A stretch of DNA of 64,000 nucleotides from Serripes groenlandicus (GCA_031761405.1 JASEVX010000013.1:56107456-56171455); one strand, 5' to 3'; positions 48,100-59,394 are shown, counted from the first letter of the stretch. The notes: generated by a model from the letters alone, not told the origin. Made by a program: numbers and translations.

Positions 48100-48465
48100 A
48101 ACACATTTACCGATCACGCCCCGCTCCGTTCCGGTCAGTTCCATTCCGCTCACGTTTCCAACAGCTTATAAAAAGCGTTCATTCTTTCAAATCATTATGA
48201 TTGCTTTTCTGTTCCAACACAATTGATTGCTTGTTTACGCTCACTGGGAACACTTTTTCTCGATCAAAAGTAGTTTCGTAAAATAAGTATCGAGTAAATT
48301 GTTGCAACCATTCAATGAGCGAAGCATTCATGTGATTTGATTTTTTCATTCGTTATGATTATTTCGTTCTGAGTGCAAAATTAAGTTCCGCTCTTAAAAC
48401 GTTCCAATCACACTCACGATCCAATCACGTTCGGCTCAGATTGTCGATGTCAAGATATTCTTAGC
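48100..48465. other. Spacer with scattered CGTTCC and CCGCTC motifs
   Basis: GATCACGCCCCGCTCCGTTC opens it, and AAGTTCCGCTCTT with CACGTTCGGCTCAG close it. The phrases recur as short variants, locally more GC-rich, and may be the ends of an unidentified element. No coding signal. Confidence 0.4.
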
Positions 48466-48469
48466 TATT

Positions 48470-49015
48470 AGCAGGGTCAGGCCAACATTATCGAGTAATA
48501 AGTACCAAATTAGTCGTGCTCCAGATTAAAATACGCGTAGCTCATAATAATAACCAGGTGTCAGGGTTAGGTCAACATTATCGATTTTTACGTCTCCTTT
48601 CTTTACCAAATGAGCCGTGCTCCAAACTAAACTATATATACCTCAAAATAATACACAGAGGTTAGGGTCAGGTCAACACTGTGGAGTAATACTGCTCCCT
48701 TCTTTACCCAACGAGTCGTACTCAAGATTTAACTATATGCACCTCGCAATGCTACACAGAGGGGGTTAGGTCAACATTGTAGAGTAATATTTTAATAATC
48801 TATTCGGTCATTGAACACTTTATATTTGATACGTAAAATTACTGATTGTTTAATTTCCTACAGTATACATCTTAATTTAGTCGGAAGATAAACATTTTGG
48901 TGCAATGATCAGTATAATGAACCCTCTCCTTTCAACATCAGAGTGAAGTACTTGTCTTTACACAATTATAAGTGGTGTAAACATAAAACTGTTGAAGGAA
49001 GATTAAACATTTATG
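48470..49015 (+). repeat. Shortened composite: R100, R150 fragment, R48 monomer
   Basis: R100 units fill 48470-48790 (GGTCAACATTATCGA, GAGCCGTGCTCCAAACTA). An R150 fragment follows (TATTCGGTCATTGAACACTT, GTGCAATGATCAGT), then one R48 unit (ATAAGTGGTGTAAACATAAA) at about 48968. The order matches 42860-48090, with M0 and M2 missing. Confidence 0.7.
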
Positions 49016-49059
49016 CTCAGCATAAAACGATATCTAAAACAGCCAAATACGAGAAACCG

Positions 49060-49061
49060 AA

Positions 49062-49096
<35 letters not shown>

Positions 49097-49417
49097 GAGA
49101 GAGATAGAGAGAGAGAGAAAAAGAGAGAGAGAGAGATGAGAGAGATAGAGAGAGAGAGAGAGCGAGAGAGATAGAGCGACAGAGAGTGAGAGAGAGACAA
49201 AGAGAAAGAGAGAGACTTAGCAAGAGAGAGAGACATAGCAAGAGAGAGGGGAAAAGGAATGAGAGTTGGAGGGGAGGGAAATAGGAAGAGAGAGAGAGAG
49301 AGAGGGAGATGGATATATATATATAAAGAGAGAGAGAGAGCGAGAGAGAGAGAGAGAGAGAGAGTACGAGTGAGAGAGTGTGAGAGAGAGAGAAAGAGAA
49401 AGAGAGAGACTTAGCGA

Positions 49418-49448
<31 letters not shown>

Positions 49449-49508
49449 GGATAGAGAGAGAGAGAGAGAGAGAGATAGAGAGGAGAGAGAGATGAGAGAG
49501 AGAGAGAA

Positions 49509-49543
<35 letters not shown>

Positions 49544-49572
49544 TAGATAGAGAGAGAGAGACGGAGAGAGAG
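49060..49572 (+). repeat. (GA)n-rich microsatellite, ~510 bp
   Basis: Purine-rich GAGAGAGA with GATA interruptions and a short (TA)n at 49313-49325. Ser/Leu-rich open frames on the minus strand across it are artefacts. Confidence 0.95.
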
Positions 49573-50540
49573 TCACGGGATAATTTAACAACGGATTATG
49601 TTGTGACATTAACCGTTTTACCACAAACAAACAAACTGCAGCAAACGACATAGAACATATTTTTGCAAAAACGTGAACATTCTCCACTAATGAGAATTTA
49701 ATTATTAAATAGAGTTGAAAACATTGTGACAAAATGAGAAACTGTTCATGCTGAGCATTATTTTGTTGCCACAATGTTTTCAAAAAGTTGGAAAGGATTA
49801 ATTATAGGTGCGACCTTTACTAAACCCATGTATTTTAAGTCACTCAAAGTAACATTTGTTTACTTCTTTTTAAACCGAACATTTATTTAGGAAAATAATC
49901 ATGTTGAAAAACAGTAGCCAATCAGAAACTGTGGCCCGTAGTCATCCTGGTCGTCGGAGGATCCCCTTAAGATCCTCTTGTCTCTCCCGCCCTCTGGAGT
50001 TTTCGTATAGACTCTGCGAGAAGCGGGTCCCTACCGGGCCTTTGCAGTGTACATGCGGATACTTGCGCGTACTTTCGCATACCTGCGACTCGGAAACGTG
50101 TCGATCGCGCGAGGAACGTCCGTGATTCGTCCCCCGCCATGGTCCATTGGTCGGGACTCAATCGGGTCAAAGAAGGGGACGATTGGAGGCGATTCAGGAC
50201 GACAATCGGGCTGATCAAAACAATTGACTCATCGGGGACAATCTGGTCCAGATCGGGCCGATTGTAAAAAAAAAATACTTGGTGAAATGGCCGCTTTACT
50301 GTCAAGATCAATTTGTTAACCTTTTGACTTCTGAAACCGATTTTGTGAAACCTGTGCCATCGGTATAGAGTCAGACTAACCGTCTGACCAACCTCTCTAC
50401 AGTTGGTTAAACTCAACAATTGCATCTTGATATTAGCAATGGTCTCTTCCAAACGCAAAGGTGGACAATTCCATTTTAGAAAGTCAGCATTGGCAGGGTT
50501 AAGATATAGTTAACTTTCCAACTAATCTATTGTACCTCCT
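49573..50540 (+). repeat. M2 module, copy 2, interrupted by a GC-rich insert
   Basis: Matches 44340-45400: hairpin unit at 49718-49791, then CCGATTTTGTGAAACCTGTG, CAGACTAACCGTCTGAC and AAACGCAAAGGTGGACAAT. The match breaks between about 49915 and 50280, where the other copy has only ordinary AT-rich sequence. Confidence 0.75.
49915..50278 (+). mobile_element. GC-rich insert ending in poly-A, unidentified
   Basis: About 360 bp much richer in G and C than the flanks, containing CGTCGGAGGATCCCC, TCTCCCGCCCTCTGG and repeated ATCGGG/CGATT phrases. It ends TTGT then ten A residues at about 50269-50278. It interrupts the M2 module and is absent from the paralogous block, so it is an insertion; the A-tail suggests retroposition. 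No tRNA-type boxes are recognised and its frames are not convincing. Source unknown. Confidence 0.5.
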
Positions 50541-50559
50541 TTATAAACAGACACGTCAA

Positions 50560-51360
50560 CATAATTGTTTATAACAATATATTCAATATTTAGCCCACAG
50601 TGATTTAACATGTTTTATTTAATATATGAATTTTATAAAGTTCCTGATAATTTGAGACACCACTGCTTCAGTAATTAAAAGCTATAACGTTTAGAATAGT
50701 ACAACGAGATATGTTTTCGGAGCAATAGTCAATTTATTCAGGATTCATTTCCAAGTACTCCGGGCTCTTTAACCATTTCGGCCATTGAAAGCGTTATATT
50801 TGTTATGAGAATGCTGTAAAATTACTGATCGTATGTTTTGATTATCAACTACACAAGTTTTAGCCCAAGTAAAAACACTCTCGCAGCAATGATTTATTTA
50901 CTCATGACTCCGATTTTAACTGAGGAAATAACCAATTCTCAAGGAGAACAGCTACAATGAATACATACTAAGGTATAACATCAACGATAAACGAAAATCT
51001 ATAAGGCATTTGACGAATTTCATACGTTTTCCAAAGCATCTGAATTGTGCCCTGTATATCATCTACAGCAAAAGACGGACGTTTAGGAACTACATATTTA
51101 AGCGTGCAGTTGTCCAAAAAATGTAGTCAGACATCTAAAATGATTAACCGTTTGAAAGCAAAGTAAACACCTTTGCCAGAGATGTAGCTATAATACTGTT
51201 GACAGCAAAATAACATTCATTCGTAGTGGTATAACTATAATACTGTTGAAAGCATAATAAACACCATTCACCGTGATAAATGTGGTGAGATAACTGAAAT
51301 ATTGCTAAACGCAATCTACCCGTCACGGTATAACTATAGTACCATTGAAAGCTTGGAAAG
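50560..51360 (+). repeat. R150 remnant, M4 copy 2 and R48 units
   Basis: Degenerate R150 (GGAGCAATAGTCAATTTATT, CGGCCATTGAAAGC) to about 50930, M4 to about 51135, then about five R48 units (ATACTGTTGAAAGCATAATA, AACACCATTCACCGTGAT). The R48 array is cut by the start of the retrotransposon fragment near 51360. Confidence 0.75.
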
Positions 51361-51379
51361 TAAAACTCATTTTTCAGCG

Positions 51380-51960
51380 ATTTTAAGAATGACCTGTTGC
51401 GACACAAGTTTTGGACCGGTTTGTGTTCCGAAAAGTTAAAGAGCCAGACTAGGCATAAGTACGACTCCATTGCAGACTTTAACACTCTCCTTCGGGAGAT
51501 ACGACAAGTTGAAAAGGAGATTTCTTTGACTACGGGTAGTATTAAACATGCTCAACATAACCCGGTTACTCTAGTACATCAGGATGCATTTGAGGCGAGA
51601 CTTCAATCCATGGAAAAGAAGCTCGATTCAAAGTATAGAATCAGATGGAGTCCATGGAAAAGCGTCTTAATCAGACTTTGGACGATAAGTTGACCAGAAT
51701 CATGAGTAAACTGGACACTATTGGAACAACTTCTTCTGGATCGAGAAGCAGACATACACCAGATGACCAGAACGGACATAACCAGAGCGGATATAACCAG
51801 AACGGACATAACCAGAACGGACATAACCAGAACGGCGCTGGGCAGCGTAATAACGACCAGGGTAATAGGCCTCGCTGGAAAAATAGATGGCGTGGTAATC
51901 CGGATCAGACCCAGCAATCACATGAAGGAAAACACCAAGCGTCAAACTGACAACCACCTC
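51380..51960 (+). pseudogene. gag C-terminal remnant of the Ty3/gypsy element
   Basis: The frame to 51693 includes RHKFWTGLCSEKLK and DFNTLLREIRQVEKEI, like the capsid C-terminal part of gag in animal gypsy elements. A shift near 51640 moves the reading to the frame 51645-51950, which has a tandem 15-bp repeat (51770-51835) encoding QNGHN-like units, then a basic tail. No CCHC zinc knuckle is visible. Confidence 0.7.
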
Positions 51961-52053
51961 TGACAATGGTCGATCGGGGGTTGGTGATATTAAGAAAGGC
52001 CAAAACCTTAAGGATAGATTTGTTGGCCCTAGCAATACGCATGAGATATTTTC

Positions 52054-53451
52054 AACAATGTTCGTGTTAACGCATTAATTGATAGTGGAGCGATGGTAAC
52101 CACTGTATCTAACTTGTTTTACAAAGCTCTTGCTAACAAACCACCACTACTGAACATTAGTAACTTGGGTATAGACATTTCAATTGCAGATGGATCTTTG
52201 CTAGCAGTAAATGGGTATATTGAGACTTATATTCGTATCACTTTTTTAGCCAATTTAGAAGTTCCTGTACCTGTCATTGTTGTGCCTGATACTAGTTTTG
52301 GTAGTACTTGCCCTGTAGTTATTGGTACAAACGTTATACGTCGGTGTAAGTCTATCGCAGAAACCGATAACGTTGGTAATATTCCCGAGGTATGGTCGGT
52401 TGCTTTTACAGCCCTTACATGTAATCCGTGTGTGGTACGTTCCACGAACAAGCGCATCATTACTGTTGGACCATACGAGTCCTTGAATATAAATGGTATT
52501 ACCCGCGGTTGCAATAATATTGCTGGGTCCGTTGTAACCGAAAACTGTATTGATTCGACTACTGGTTTCATTGTGAAACCACATGTTGTCAAACTACCAG
52601 CAACAGGAGATTGTGTTAAGGTGCCTGTGCACATATGTAATATGACTGCGAAACCAATTCATATTCGTCCTAAGTCTCTTATTTGTCATTTAAATGAAGT
52701 AAATGTGGTTGATAACCTGACTTCATGTTTAAAGTCGGATGGTAAGGGAAGCCAGTCTGATAATCTATCAAAAGCTGCGGACGAAATTGGTGTGTCTATA
52801 GAGAGTTACAACCTTTCACCCGAACAACTATTTCGTTTGAAGACAGTCATTGGTCAATGGAAACATGTTTTTTCAACAGGTACCACCGATATCGGACGGA
52901 CTGATTTAGTCAAGCATAAAATCGTACTTGACGATGATATCCCTTTCAAGGACCCCTATCGGAAAATTCCCCCAGCAATGTACGAGGAGGTCAGACAACA
53001 CTTGCGGGAAATGTTAGATTGTGGTGCTATTCGCGAGTCTGATAGTCCCTACTCTTCCAATGCTGTTCTAGTCCGCAAGAAAGATAACTCGCTCCGTTTC
53101 TGCATTGACAACAGAACATTAAACAGTAGGACCAGGAAGGATGCGTATATGTTACCACGTTTTGACGACGCAGTCGATGTCCTGTATGGAGCGAAATATT
53201 TTTCAAAATTGGATCTCTCTTCGTCTTATTGGCAAGTAGAAATAGAGGAAGGAGACAAACACAAAACGGCATTTTCTGTTGGTAATCTCGGATTTTACGA
53301 GTGCAATAGGATGAGTTTTGGACTTTGTAATGCCCCAGCCACATTTCAACGTCTTATGGAGAAATGCATGGGCGATTTACTGCTGAAAGAATGTCTAATA
53401 TTCATAGACGACATCCTTATATTTTCCAGAACATTTGAAGAGCACATATAG
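52054..53451 (+). pseudogene. Protease and reverse transcriptase of the Ty3/gypsy element
   Basis: Protease active-site DSGA is encoded at 52081-52092; the frame is closed upstream at 52042. After a ~250-residue link, the reverse transcriptase shows FCIDNRTLN, FSKLDLSSSYWQV, FGLCNAPATFQRLME and FIDDILIFS (catalytic DD kept). A TAG at 53449-53451 interrupts the frame; homologous sequence (SISYLGHVVS and on) continues past it in the same register to about 53630, then shifts. Confidence 0.92.
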
Positions 53452-53759
53452 TGCCTAGAATCTGTTTGTAGTCGACTAGCTACTCACAAACTGAAGCTTA
53501 AACCCTCGAAATGCGAGTTTTTCAAGTTGTCTATTTCATATCTAGGGCATGTTGTATCACAAAATGTTATTGAAGCAGATCCTGCAAAGACCGAAGTTAT
53601 TAAGAATTGGCCAACCCCTAGGAATGTTAAGGCGTGCGGTCTTTTCTTGGCTTTGCAGGGTACTACCGTCGTTTTGTAAAAGACTTCACGGTCTGAACAA
53701 GATCAAAGATGGCTGTCGGAGGAAGAAAAAATGCAAACAGGCAACACCTTAGATTTGGG

Positions 53760-55143
53760 GTGATCAGCAGGAGTTAGCATTTAATACGCTGAAACAGAAA
53801 CTTTCAGAACCTCCTATACTTGCCATTGCTAATATGACTAACCGTTTAAGTTACATACTGACGCCAGCGGCCTAGGACTTGAAGCTGTTCTATACCAAAA
53901 CCATGACGGAAGAGATCGCGTCATAGCCTACGCAAGACGAGGTTTAAGACCAAGTGAGAGGAACTATCCTGCACATAAACTGGAATTCCTTGCGTTGAAA
54001 TGGGCAGTAACGGACAAACTTCATGACTATTTTCATGGTACGTCATTTGAAGTCGTAACGGATAACAACCCCTTACTATATGTCATGACAACTGCAAAGC
54101 TGGATGCAACTGGTCATAGATGGGTTGCAGCTCTTTCCAATTACAATTTCAGCATTTCTTATAGGCCTGGTGCACAAAATGCTGACGCCGACGCCCTTTC
54201 CCGGATGCCGAGTCTCTTTGGAGATGTGGTAAAAGCTATTTGCCATGCCGCTACTGCGGATGTCAGCCTTATTGGATCGCTCGATGGAGACACAACATCT
54301 CATTCTGCAGATGATGATTTTGCGCCTTCAGGAAAGTTCCCCACAATTGACTGGAAAGTCGAACAACAGCTTGATGAGACCATTTCTCTCGTTTCTGACG
54401 CCATTGATCGCGGTTTTCGTCCGACGAAGGAGGAAATACTCAAAACCCCTGTATCAGCACAGTGTATTTTTAAGCAATACCACCGCCTTTTCAAAGATGA
54501 TGGGGTATTGTACAGGAACGCGGTCATTGACGGTCAGAAAGTAAAACAACTCGTCCTCCCTGAATCTCATCGGAATGAAGCATTTAAGGGTATTCATATT
54601 GGCGTTGGTCATCCAGGCAAGGAAAAAACATTATGGCTTGCTCGTCAAAGATTTGACTGGCCAGGTATGGAAAAGGACATAAATCACAGAGTTGAGACTT
54701 GCAACCGGTGTGTACGGCGGAAAACACCAGTGAGGAACATGACTGAGCTTATGCCTATCAACACCTCAAGACCAATGCAGCTCGTGTGTATGGATTTTCT
54801 TGGACTGGAGCGGTCTAAAGGAGGATATGAGAACATCCTAGTCATTACAGACCACTTTACGCGATTTTCAAAAGCAGTTCCGACGAAAAACCCGACAGCA
54901 CAAACAACAGCCAAAGCATTATACGATCACTTCATCGTCAATTTCTCTTTTCCGGAACAGCTACACTGCGACCAAGGCCGGAACTTTGTAAGCAATGTCA
55001 TAAAAGAGCTATGCAAAATTGCCGATGTTCGAAAAACCCGAACAACCCCATATCACCCTATGGGAAATGGAAGTGCGGAGAGATTTAACAGAACCCTTCT
55101 CAGAATGCTTGGTACGCTTGAGGAATCCCAGAAAACTGACTAG
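53760..55143 (+). pseudogene. RNase H and integrase of the Ty3/gypsy element
   Basis: RNase H phrases appear in several registers from 53850. The frame 53995-55143 holds KWAVTDKLHDYF, VTDNNPLLYV and the end signature GAQNADADALSR. The integrase follows, with its HHCC zinc domain around VGHPGKEKTLW and CNRCVRRK, then DDE residues in VCMDFLG, HCDQGRNF and GSAERFNRTLL. TAG at 55141 cuts the domain shortly after the catalytic Glu. Confidence 0.92.
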
Positions 55144-55149
55144 GTCCTC

Positions 55150-56002
55150 TTGTTCATGCCTATAATGCAACTAAGAACGAGGCTACAGGCTATTCGCCAC
55201 ACTATCTACTTTTTGGATGCATCCCCGTCTTTCTGTAGACGCATTCTTAGGAATCACGCCTGACGAAAGTAATAGCGGCAGCCCTACGGACTACATTGCT
55301 CGACTCAAGCAAAGATTGAGACAAGCCTACCGCACCGCATATGAGACCGCACAGAGAAATGCCACAGACAACAAGGTACGGTACGACCGAAAAATAAAGG
55401 AAAACAGGTTAGAAGTTGGTGACACTGTACTTGTGAGGAAAGCGCATCGCACAGGAAAATGTAAGTTGGCAGATGTTTGGGAGGCAGAGCCGTATGTCAT
55501 AACTGATATACCCGACGCTGCTGTTCCGGTGTACCGTTTACGGTTACTTAACAGCAAAGGACCCACTAGAACTCTGCATCGCAATATGCTTCTTCCATTC
55601 AACTGCATACCGTCTACTGATGAAGCTGGGATTACGTCAGGAAAAGCGAAGCTGAGCCGAAAGGAACCAGCAAGGAAAGCTTTTCCGGTGCCCCAATCTG
55701 ATACGGATTCGGATTCCGACTCATCATCACATTCTGACAACAGTGATCGGTATATTATACCACAGAGACGAACAGTAGCACAGACTCAGGCTCGCGACAC
55801 GACGACTGAGCATCACTCTCCAGCTGGCGACATGGCCCCTGTAAATCATTGTCATACGGAAAATGATCAGTCATATGTTACCCCTATTCCTGAGAGACTG
55901 TTTGTACCTGTGGCCGAACCGGTCCGCAGATCCACAAGATCTAGTAAACCCCCTGACAGATACGGAGAATGGGCTTGTTCCCAAAACGTTTATTTTGTTT
56001 AG
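55150..56002 (+). pseudogene. Integrase C-terminal region of the Ty3/gypsy element
   Basis: A short stretch with [18 protein letters not shown] lies in one frame, then the main frame 55217-56002 includes LEVGDTVLVRKAHRTGK, VWEAEPYVI and TLHRNMLLPF, the GPY/F-like C-terminal domain. The end is Ser/Asp-rich and basic, then a stop. No chromodomain is recognised. Confidence 0.85.
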
Positions 56003-56179
56003 AATGTTTTTTAACTAGATTTAGTATGTTGTAGTTTTGTAAATCAAATTTGTCATGTTTAGTAAATAGCTTTTGTAATTCATGTATTTCATGTGAAGTA
56101 GTCTTTGTAATTCATGTATAACATTTTAACTAATAATAATTATGTCTTTGTAGAAATGTCGGGAGCCATTTTACTTTGC

Positions 56180-56188
56180 AGGGGAGTA
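56180..56188 (+). promoter_or_regulatory. Polypurine tract of the retrotransposon
   Basis: AGGGGAGTA directly before the LTR, where the plus-strand primer of reverse transcription would lie. Confidence 0.75.
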
Positions 56189-56672
56189 TGTAACCAAGGT
56201 ACATGTAGAGAGTATTTTTCCTACATGTACACTGCTCATGCATAATTAGCTGGGCTTGTGTGATAACAATGATAATCAGTGAATGTTAGTGAGCAGATAT
56301 CACCTAACATATCCCAGCATGCACTCTAACAATCCCTCTTTTCCCGCTCTTCTTCATACACTTAGACATTCTTATGTTAATTCCGAAAGGACGAGGAATG
56401 ATATGTGGAGAGCTTTACTTTTCTCTATTTCTCTATGAAACTCGATTATCCTGGTACGTGTCTTTTCTACTACTTTTGTTATATATATATGTTTATATTC
56501 GCTTGCTCCTTTTCTGTTAATGATAATTGTATTTAGAATTCAACTTGTCATATCCATCACTTTATGCATTCTATATTTCATTACAGACTCCATTTGTATA
56601 TTATCAACACGACAGTAAAATTATACAACCCACCAAGGAGTATTAGTCTTAAATCCCCTGGACCTGGGTTAC

Positions 56673-56673
<1 letters not shown>
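56189..56673 (+). repeat. 3' LTR, 485 bp
   Basis: Starts TGTAACC and ends GGGTTACA, giving the TG...CA ends and a 7-bp terminal inverted repeat. An internal ATATATATAT near 56480 could be a TATA box. No second copy of the LTR is seen upstream, so the left LTR was lost. The LTR is followed at once by (TA)n then (GA)n, so a target-site duplication cannot be recognised. Confidence 0.88.
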
Positions 56674-56705
<32 letters not shown>

Positions 56706-56706
56706 A

Positions 56707-56767
<61 letters not shown>

Positions 56768-57152
56768 AATGGAGAGAGAGAAAGCTTGGTAGATTGAAAG
56801 AGATATAGAGTTAGGAGGGAGAAAGAGAGACAGACAGAGACGAATAAATGAAGATATCGAGATAATCACAGTGAGAGAAATAGAGGGAGTGAAAGACAGA
56901 CAGACAGACACACAGACACAGATAGACAGACATACTTACAGATAGATATACAGACAGACATACAGATAGACATACATACAGACAGACAGACATACATACA
57001 TACAGACAGACAGACAAACGGAGAGAGAGACAGGATAGTGAAAGAGAAATAGGAGACAGTGAGATAGAGAGCAACAAATAGATAGAGAGGCGGGATAGTG
57101 ATAAAGTCGAAAAGACAGAGAGCAAGAAAGATAAAATATATGATAGAGAGAA

Positions 57153-57195
<43 letters not shown>

Positions 57196-57395
57196 GGGAG
57201 ACAGAGTAACAAAGAACGATATAAAGCCAAATCAAGAGAGAGAGAGAGAGAGAGAGACATGCAGACATACAGACATAGAGAGAGGGTGAGGGAACGAATG
57301 AGAGAATGGGAGATTAAGAGAGAGAGAGAGAGAAATCTGGGTATATTGAGAAAGAGAGACAGCGTGAGAAGTTTGGGTAGATTGGGAAAGATATT

Positions 57396-57453
<58 letters not shown>

Positions 57454-57535
57454 AAGAGACATAGATAATAGAGACAAACAACCGATATATAGCTAGAGAG
57501 AGTGACAGAGAGACAGAGAGAAAGACAGACAAACA
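56674..57535 (+). repeat. (TA)n/(GA)n/(CAGA)n microsatellite cluster, ~860 bp
   Basis: Starts with TA repeats, then long GA runs, CAGACAGA and GACATACA variants, then more GA. Ser/Leu-rich and Glu/Arg-rich open frames on both strands here are artefacts. Confidence 0.95.
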
Positions 57536-57544
57536 TTATTGAAA

Positions 57545-58170
57545 TCTTTTTTGATTTTATGTTTGTATCATGTGCGATTTAATTATCACCCATCTAAAAT
57601 AAGTATTATAATAATAATTAAAAACAATTAGCACAGTCTTTTAAATTTCCGATATAGCTGAGATAAACATATTTTCACATTTCCAATATTTTTACAAAAC
57701 GGGTTGAGTCCAAATAAGCTGTTTTACAAAACGGGTTGAGGATATTCTTGTATGGTTCATGCACGATTGCATCAACACCCTTAGTATTATTTGACATTTG
57801 TGTATTGATTCCCTGAGAATTATAACTGAAGTACACAGATTTTTACAATTCCGGTAATTTTATTACAAAACTGGTTGAGTCCTAATAAGTGGTATTTAAA
57901 AAAACGGGTTCTTGATATTCATGTATGTATTTTGCAATTTATCATTACTTTTTTCAATATTTGTACATAGATTTCATGTAATTTTAAGTTAAACATTTCA
58001 GTTTATTGGTCTTTTAATTTTTTTATTACAAAACGGGTGGAATCTGAAAAATGCGGTATCACCAAACGTGTTCATGATATTCATGTATGTTTCCCGCGAG
58101 TTTGGATTACCATCCTTCTGAAATAAGTATTATTTAACATTTGTGTATTGATTACTTGTTAATTATAATT
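57545..58170 (+). repeat. ~170-bp tandem repeat, about 3.5 copies
   Basis: TTACAAAACGGGTTGAGTCC-like phrases at 57693, 57864 and 58027 (spacing 171 and 163), each followed by GATATTCATGTATG-like and ACATTTGTGTATTGATT-like phrases. It runs right up to the pseudogene boundary. Confidence 0.8.
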
Positions 58171-59255
58171 TCATTCTTGAAGAGAACATGTTCGAAAACT
58201 TTAGCCCAATGACTTTGAAAAAATAGAGAATGTTTAAAACGGCATAATAGACAGTGGTGTAAACTTTCTATATACAAATACCTGTGACATTGTAGGTTAA
58301 ATAATTATAAAATGTTTGGCTCTAAGCTAGTTTGACCGTAGATTTAGAACAACGAGTACCATGATCGAAGTCTATACTTCTAATGCAGGATATGTGTACA
58401 GTATTAGGAACGACTTCTGGTGAGATATTCATATATCATGTAAAATACATACAGGTTATCTGAATTGGAAGAAGTAACTTCTACTTTATCTACAACATAC
58501 GAATCACGCCACATAACATACTACGAGAAATGTGAGAATGGCGTTTAACTCCATAAGTCCACATATAATATATCAACAATTAATACATGAACAGTGTCGG
58601 TTTGCCCAGTATTTGTCTCAAGAAAGATATCCCTGTCTGTTGCTTGAAACAATTCCAAATATAATCTTAGAAACTAGTTCAGACTGTGACCTTATCTCGT
58701 CAAAGTTAGCATTATCATCCTTGTATATTCAATATGGTCTCCTTGAGGAAGAGTGTAAACGTATTCTAGTGGCATGCGAGAATTGATAAGAATCATACGT
58801 GTTATCGGTGTGCCATTGTGTCTCAAAGGGTACATGTATTGACTTTCCCATTTTAACTGAAAAACTACGATTAACTGACATGTCAATCAAAGACTTTAGA
58901 TGTCACTTTACCACATACTCTATGACATTTCTGACATTTCAAGTGAGGCTGACCCATGACGCTCTTTACTACGACTTGTTCCGTAATGTTTACACGAAAC
59001 CTGGATCAGACAATGCAATGTAATTTTTACAGTATTCATTTCATTCCAAAACAGAATAATGGACATATAACAGCTAAGCAGAAACTAATACACATTCCAA
59101 AGCCGTACAACAATCAGGAAGACGGAGAGACAACGTAAACCCTGTTCGGACGGATTTGTTTACAGGAAAATGTATTACAAGAAGCAGGGATATTGTTGTG
59201 TCTGTCATGGAAAAGCAGACCCTTCAGAAATGCAGCTAAATGGCATGTGTAAATT
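58171..59255 (+). pseudogene. Truncated pseudogene of the Mab-21/cGAS-like family
   Basis: Homologous to residues from about 325 to the end of the gene at 7301-9418, same strand. The match starts near GAAGAGAACATGTTCGA (58182), continues through TCDCDLISSK-type coding (TSSDCDLISSKL in both), a frame with LTDMSIKDFRCH and HDALYYDLFRNVYT, and ends with AATGCAGCTAAATGGCA at 59230-59246. A TGA at 58784, several shifts and a deletion after 59025 break it. The nucleotidyltransferase half is absent; a 170-bp array occupies its place. It keeps introns nowhere, as in the parent, so its mode of copying is unclear. Confidence 0.85.
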
Positions 59256-59394
59256 TTTAAGTAATAAAACGAAAATAAGGGTTTAATGACGGAACTAAAT
59301 AAGTTTATTTAGTTTGGAGTTAAAAACCGATTCCACACAGTATTTCAATTGGGTATAGCCTAAATGATGCCACACGTATGAACTGGCACTAGGC

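Larger units (their letters stand above)
51375..56673 (+). mobile_element. 5'-truncated, inactive Ty3/gypsy LTR retrotransposon
   Basis: In order: a gag-like C-terminal piece, aspartic protease (DSGA), reverse transcriptase, RNase H, integrase with HHCC and DDE residues, an integrase C-terminal domain, polypurine tract and a 3' LTR. The order protease-RT-RNase H-integrase defines Ty3/gypsy. The 5' LTR, primer-binding site and most of gag are missing; the left break joins R48 repeats. Stops and frame changes occur in gag, before protease, at 53449, near 53635, before and within RNase H, at 55141 and near 55210. No env-like frame lies between 56002 and the LTR. The element is dead. Confidence 0.93.

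Noticed and set aside
49003..49783. Long Ser/Leu-rich open frames on the minus strand
   Set aside because: They are translations of (CT)n, the complement of the GA microsatellite; no start context or non-repeat domain.
55217..56002. Independent host gene of 261 codons
   Set aside because: The sequence is the integrase C-terminal region of the adjacent retrotransposon, cut from it by frame changes.
56003..56188. Possible env gene after integrase
   Set aside because: Only about 180 bp separate the integrase frame from the LTR, with no frame or membrane segment.
56669..57536. Open frames of up to 241 codons on both strands
   Set aside because: Products of the GA/CAGA microsatellite cluster only.
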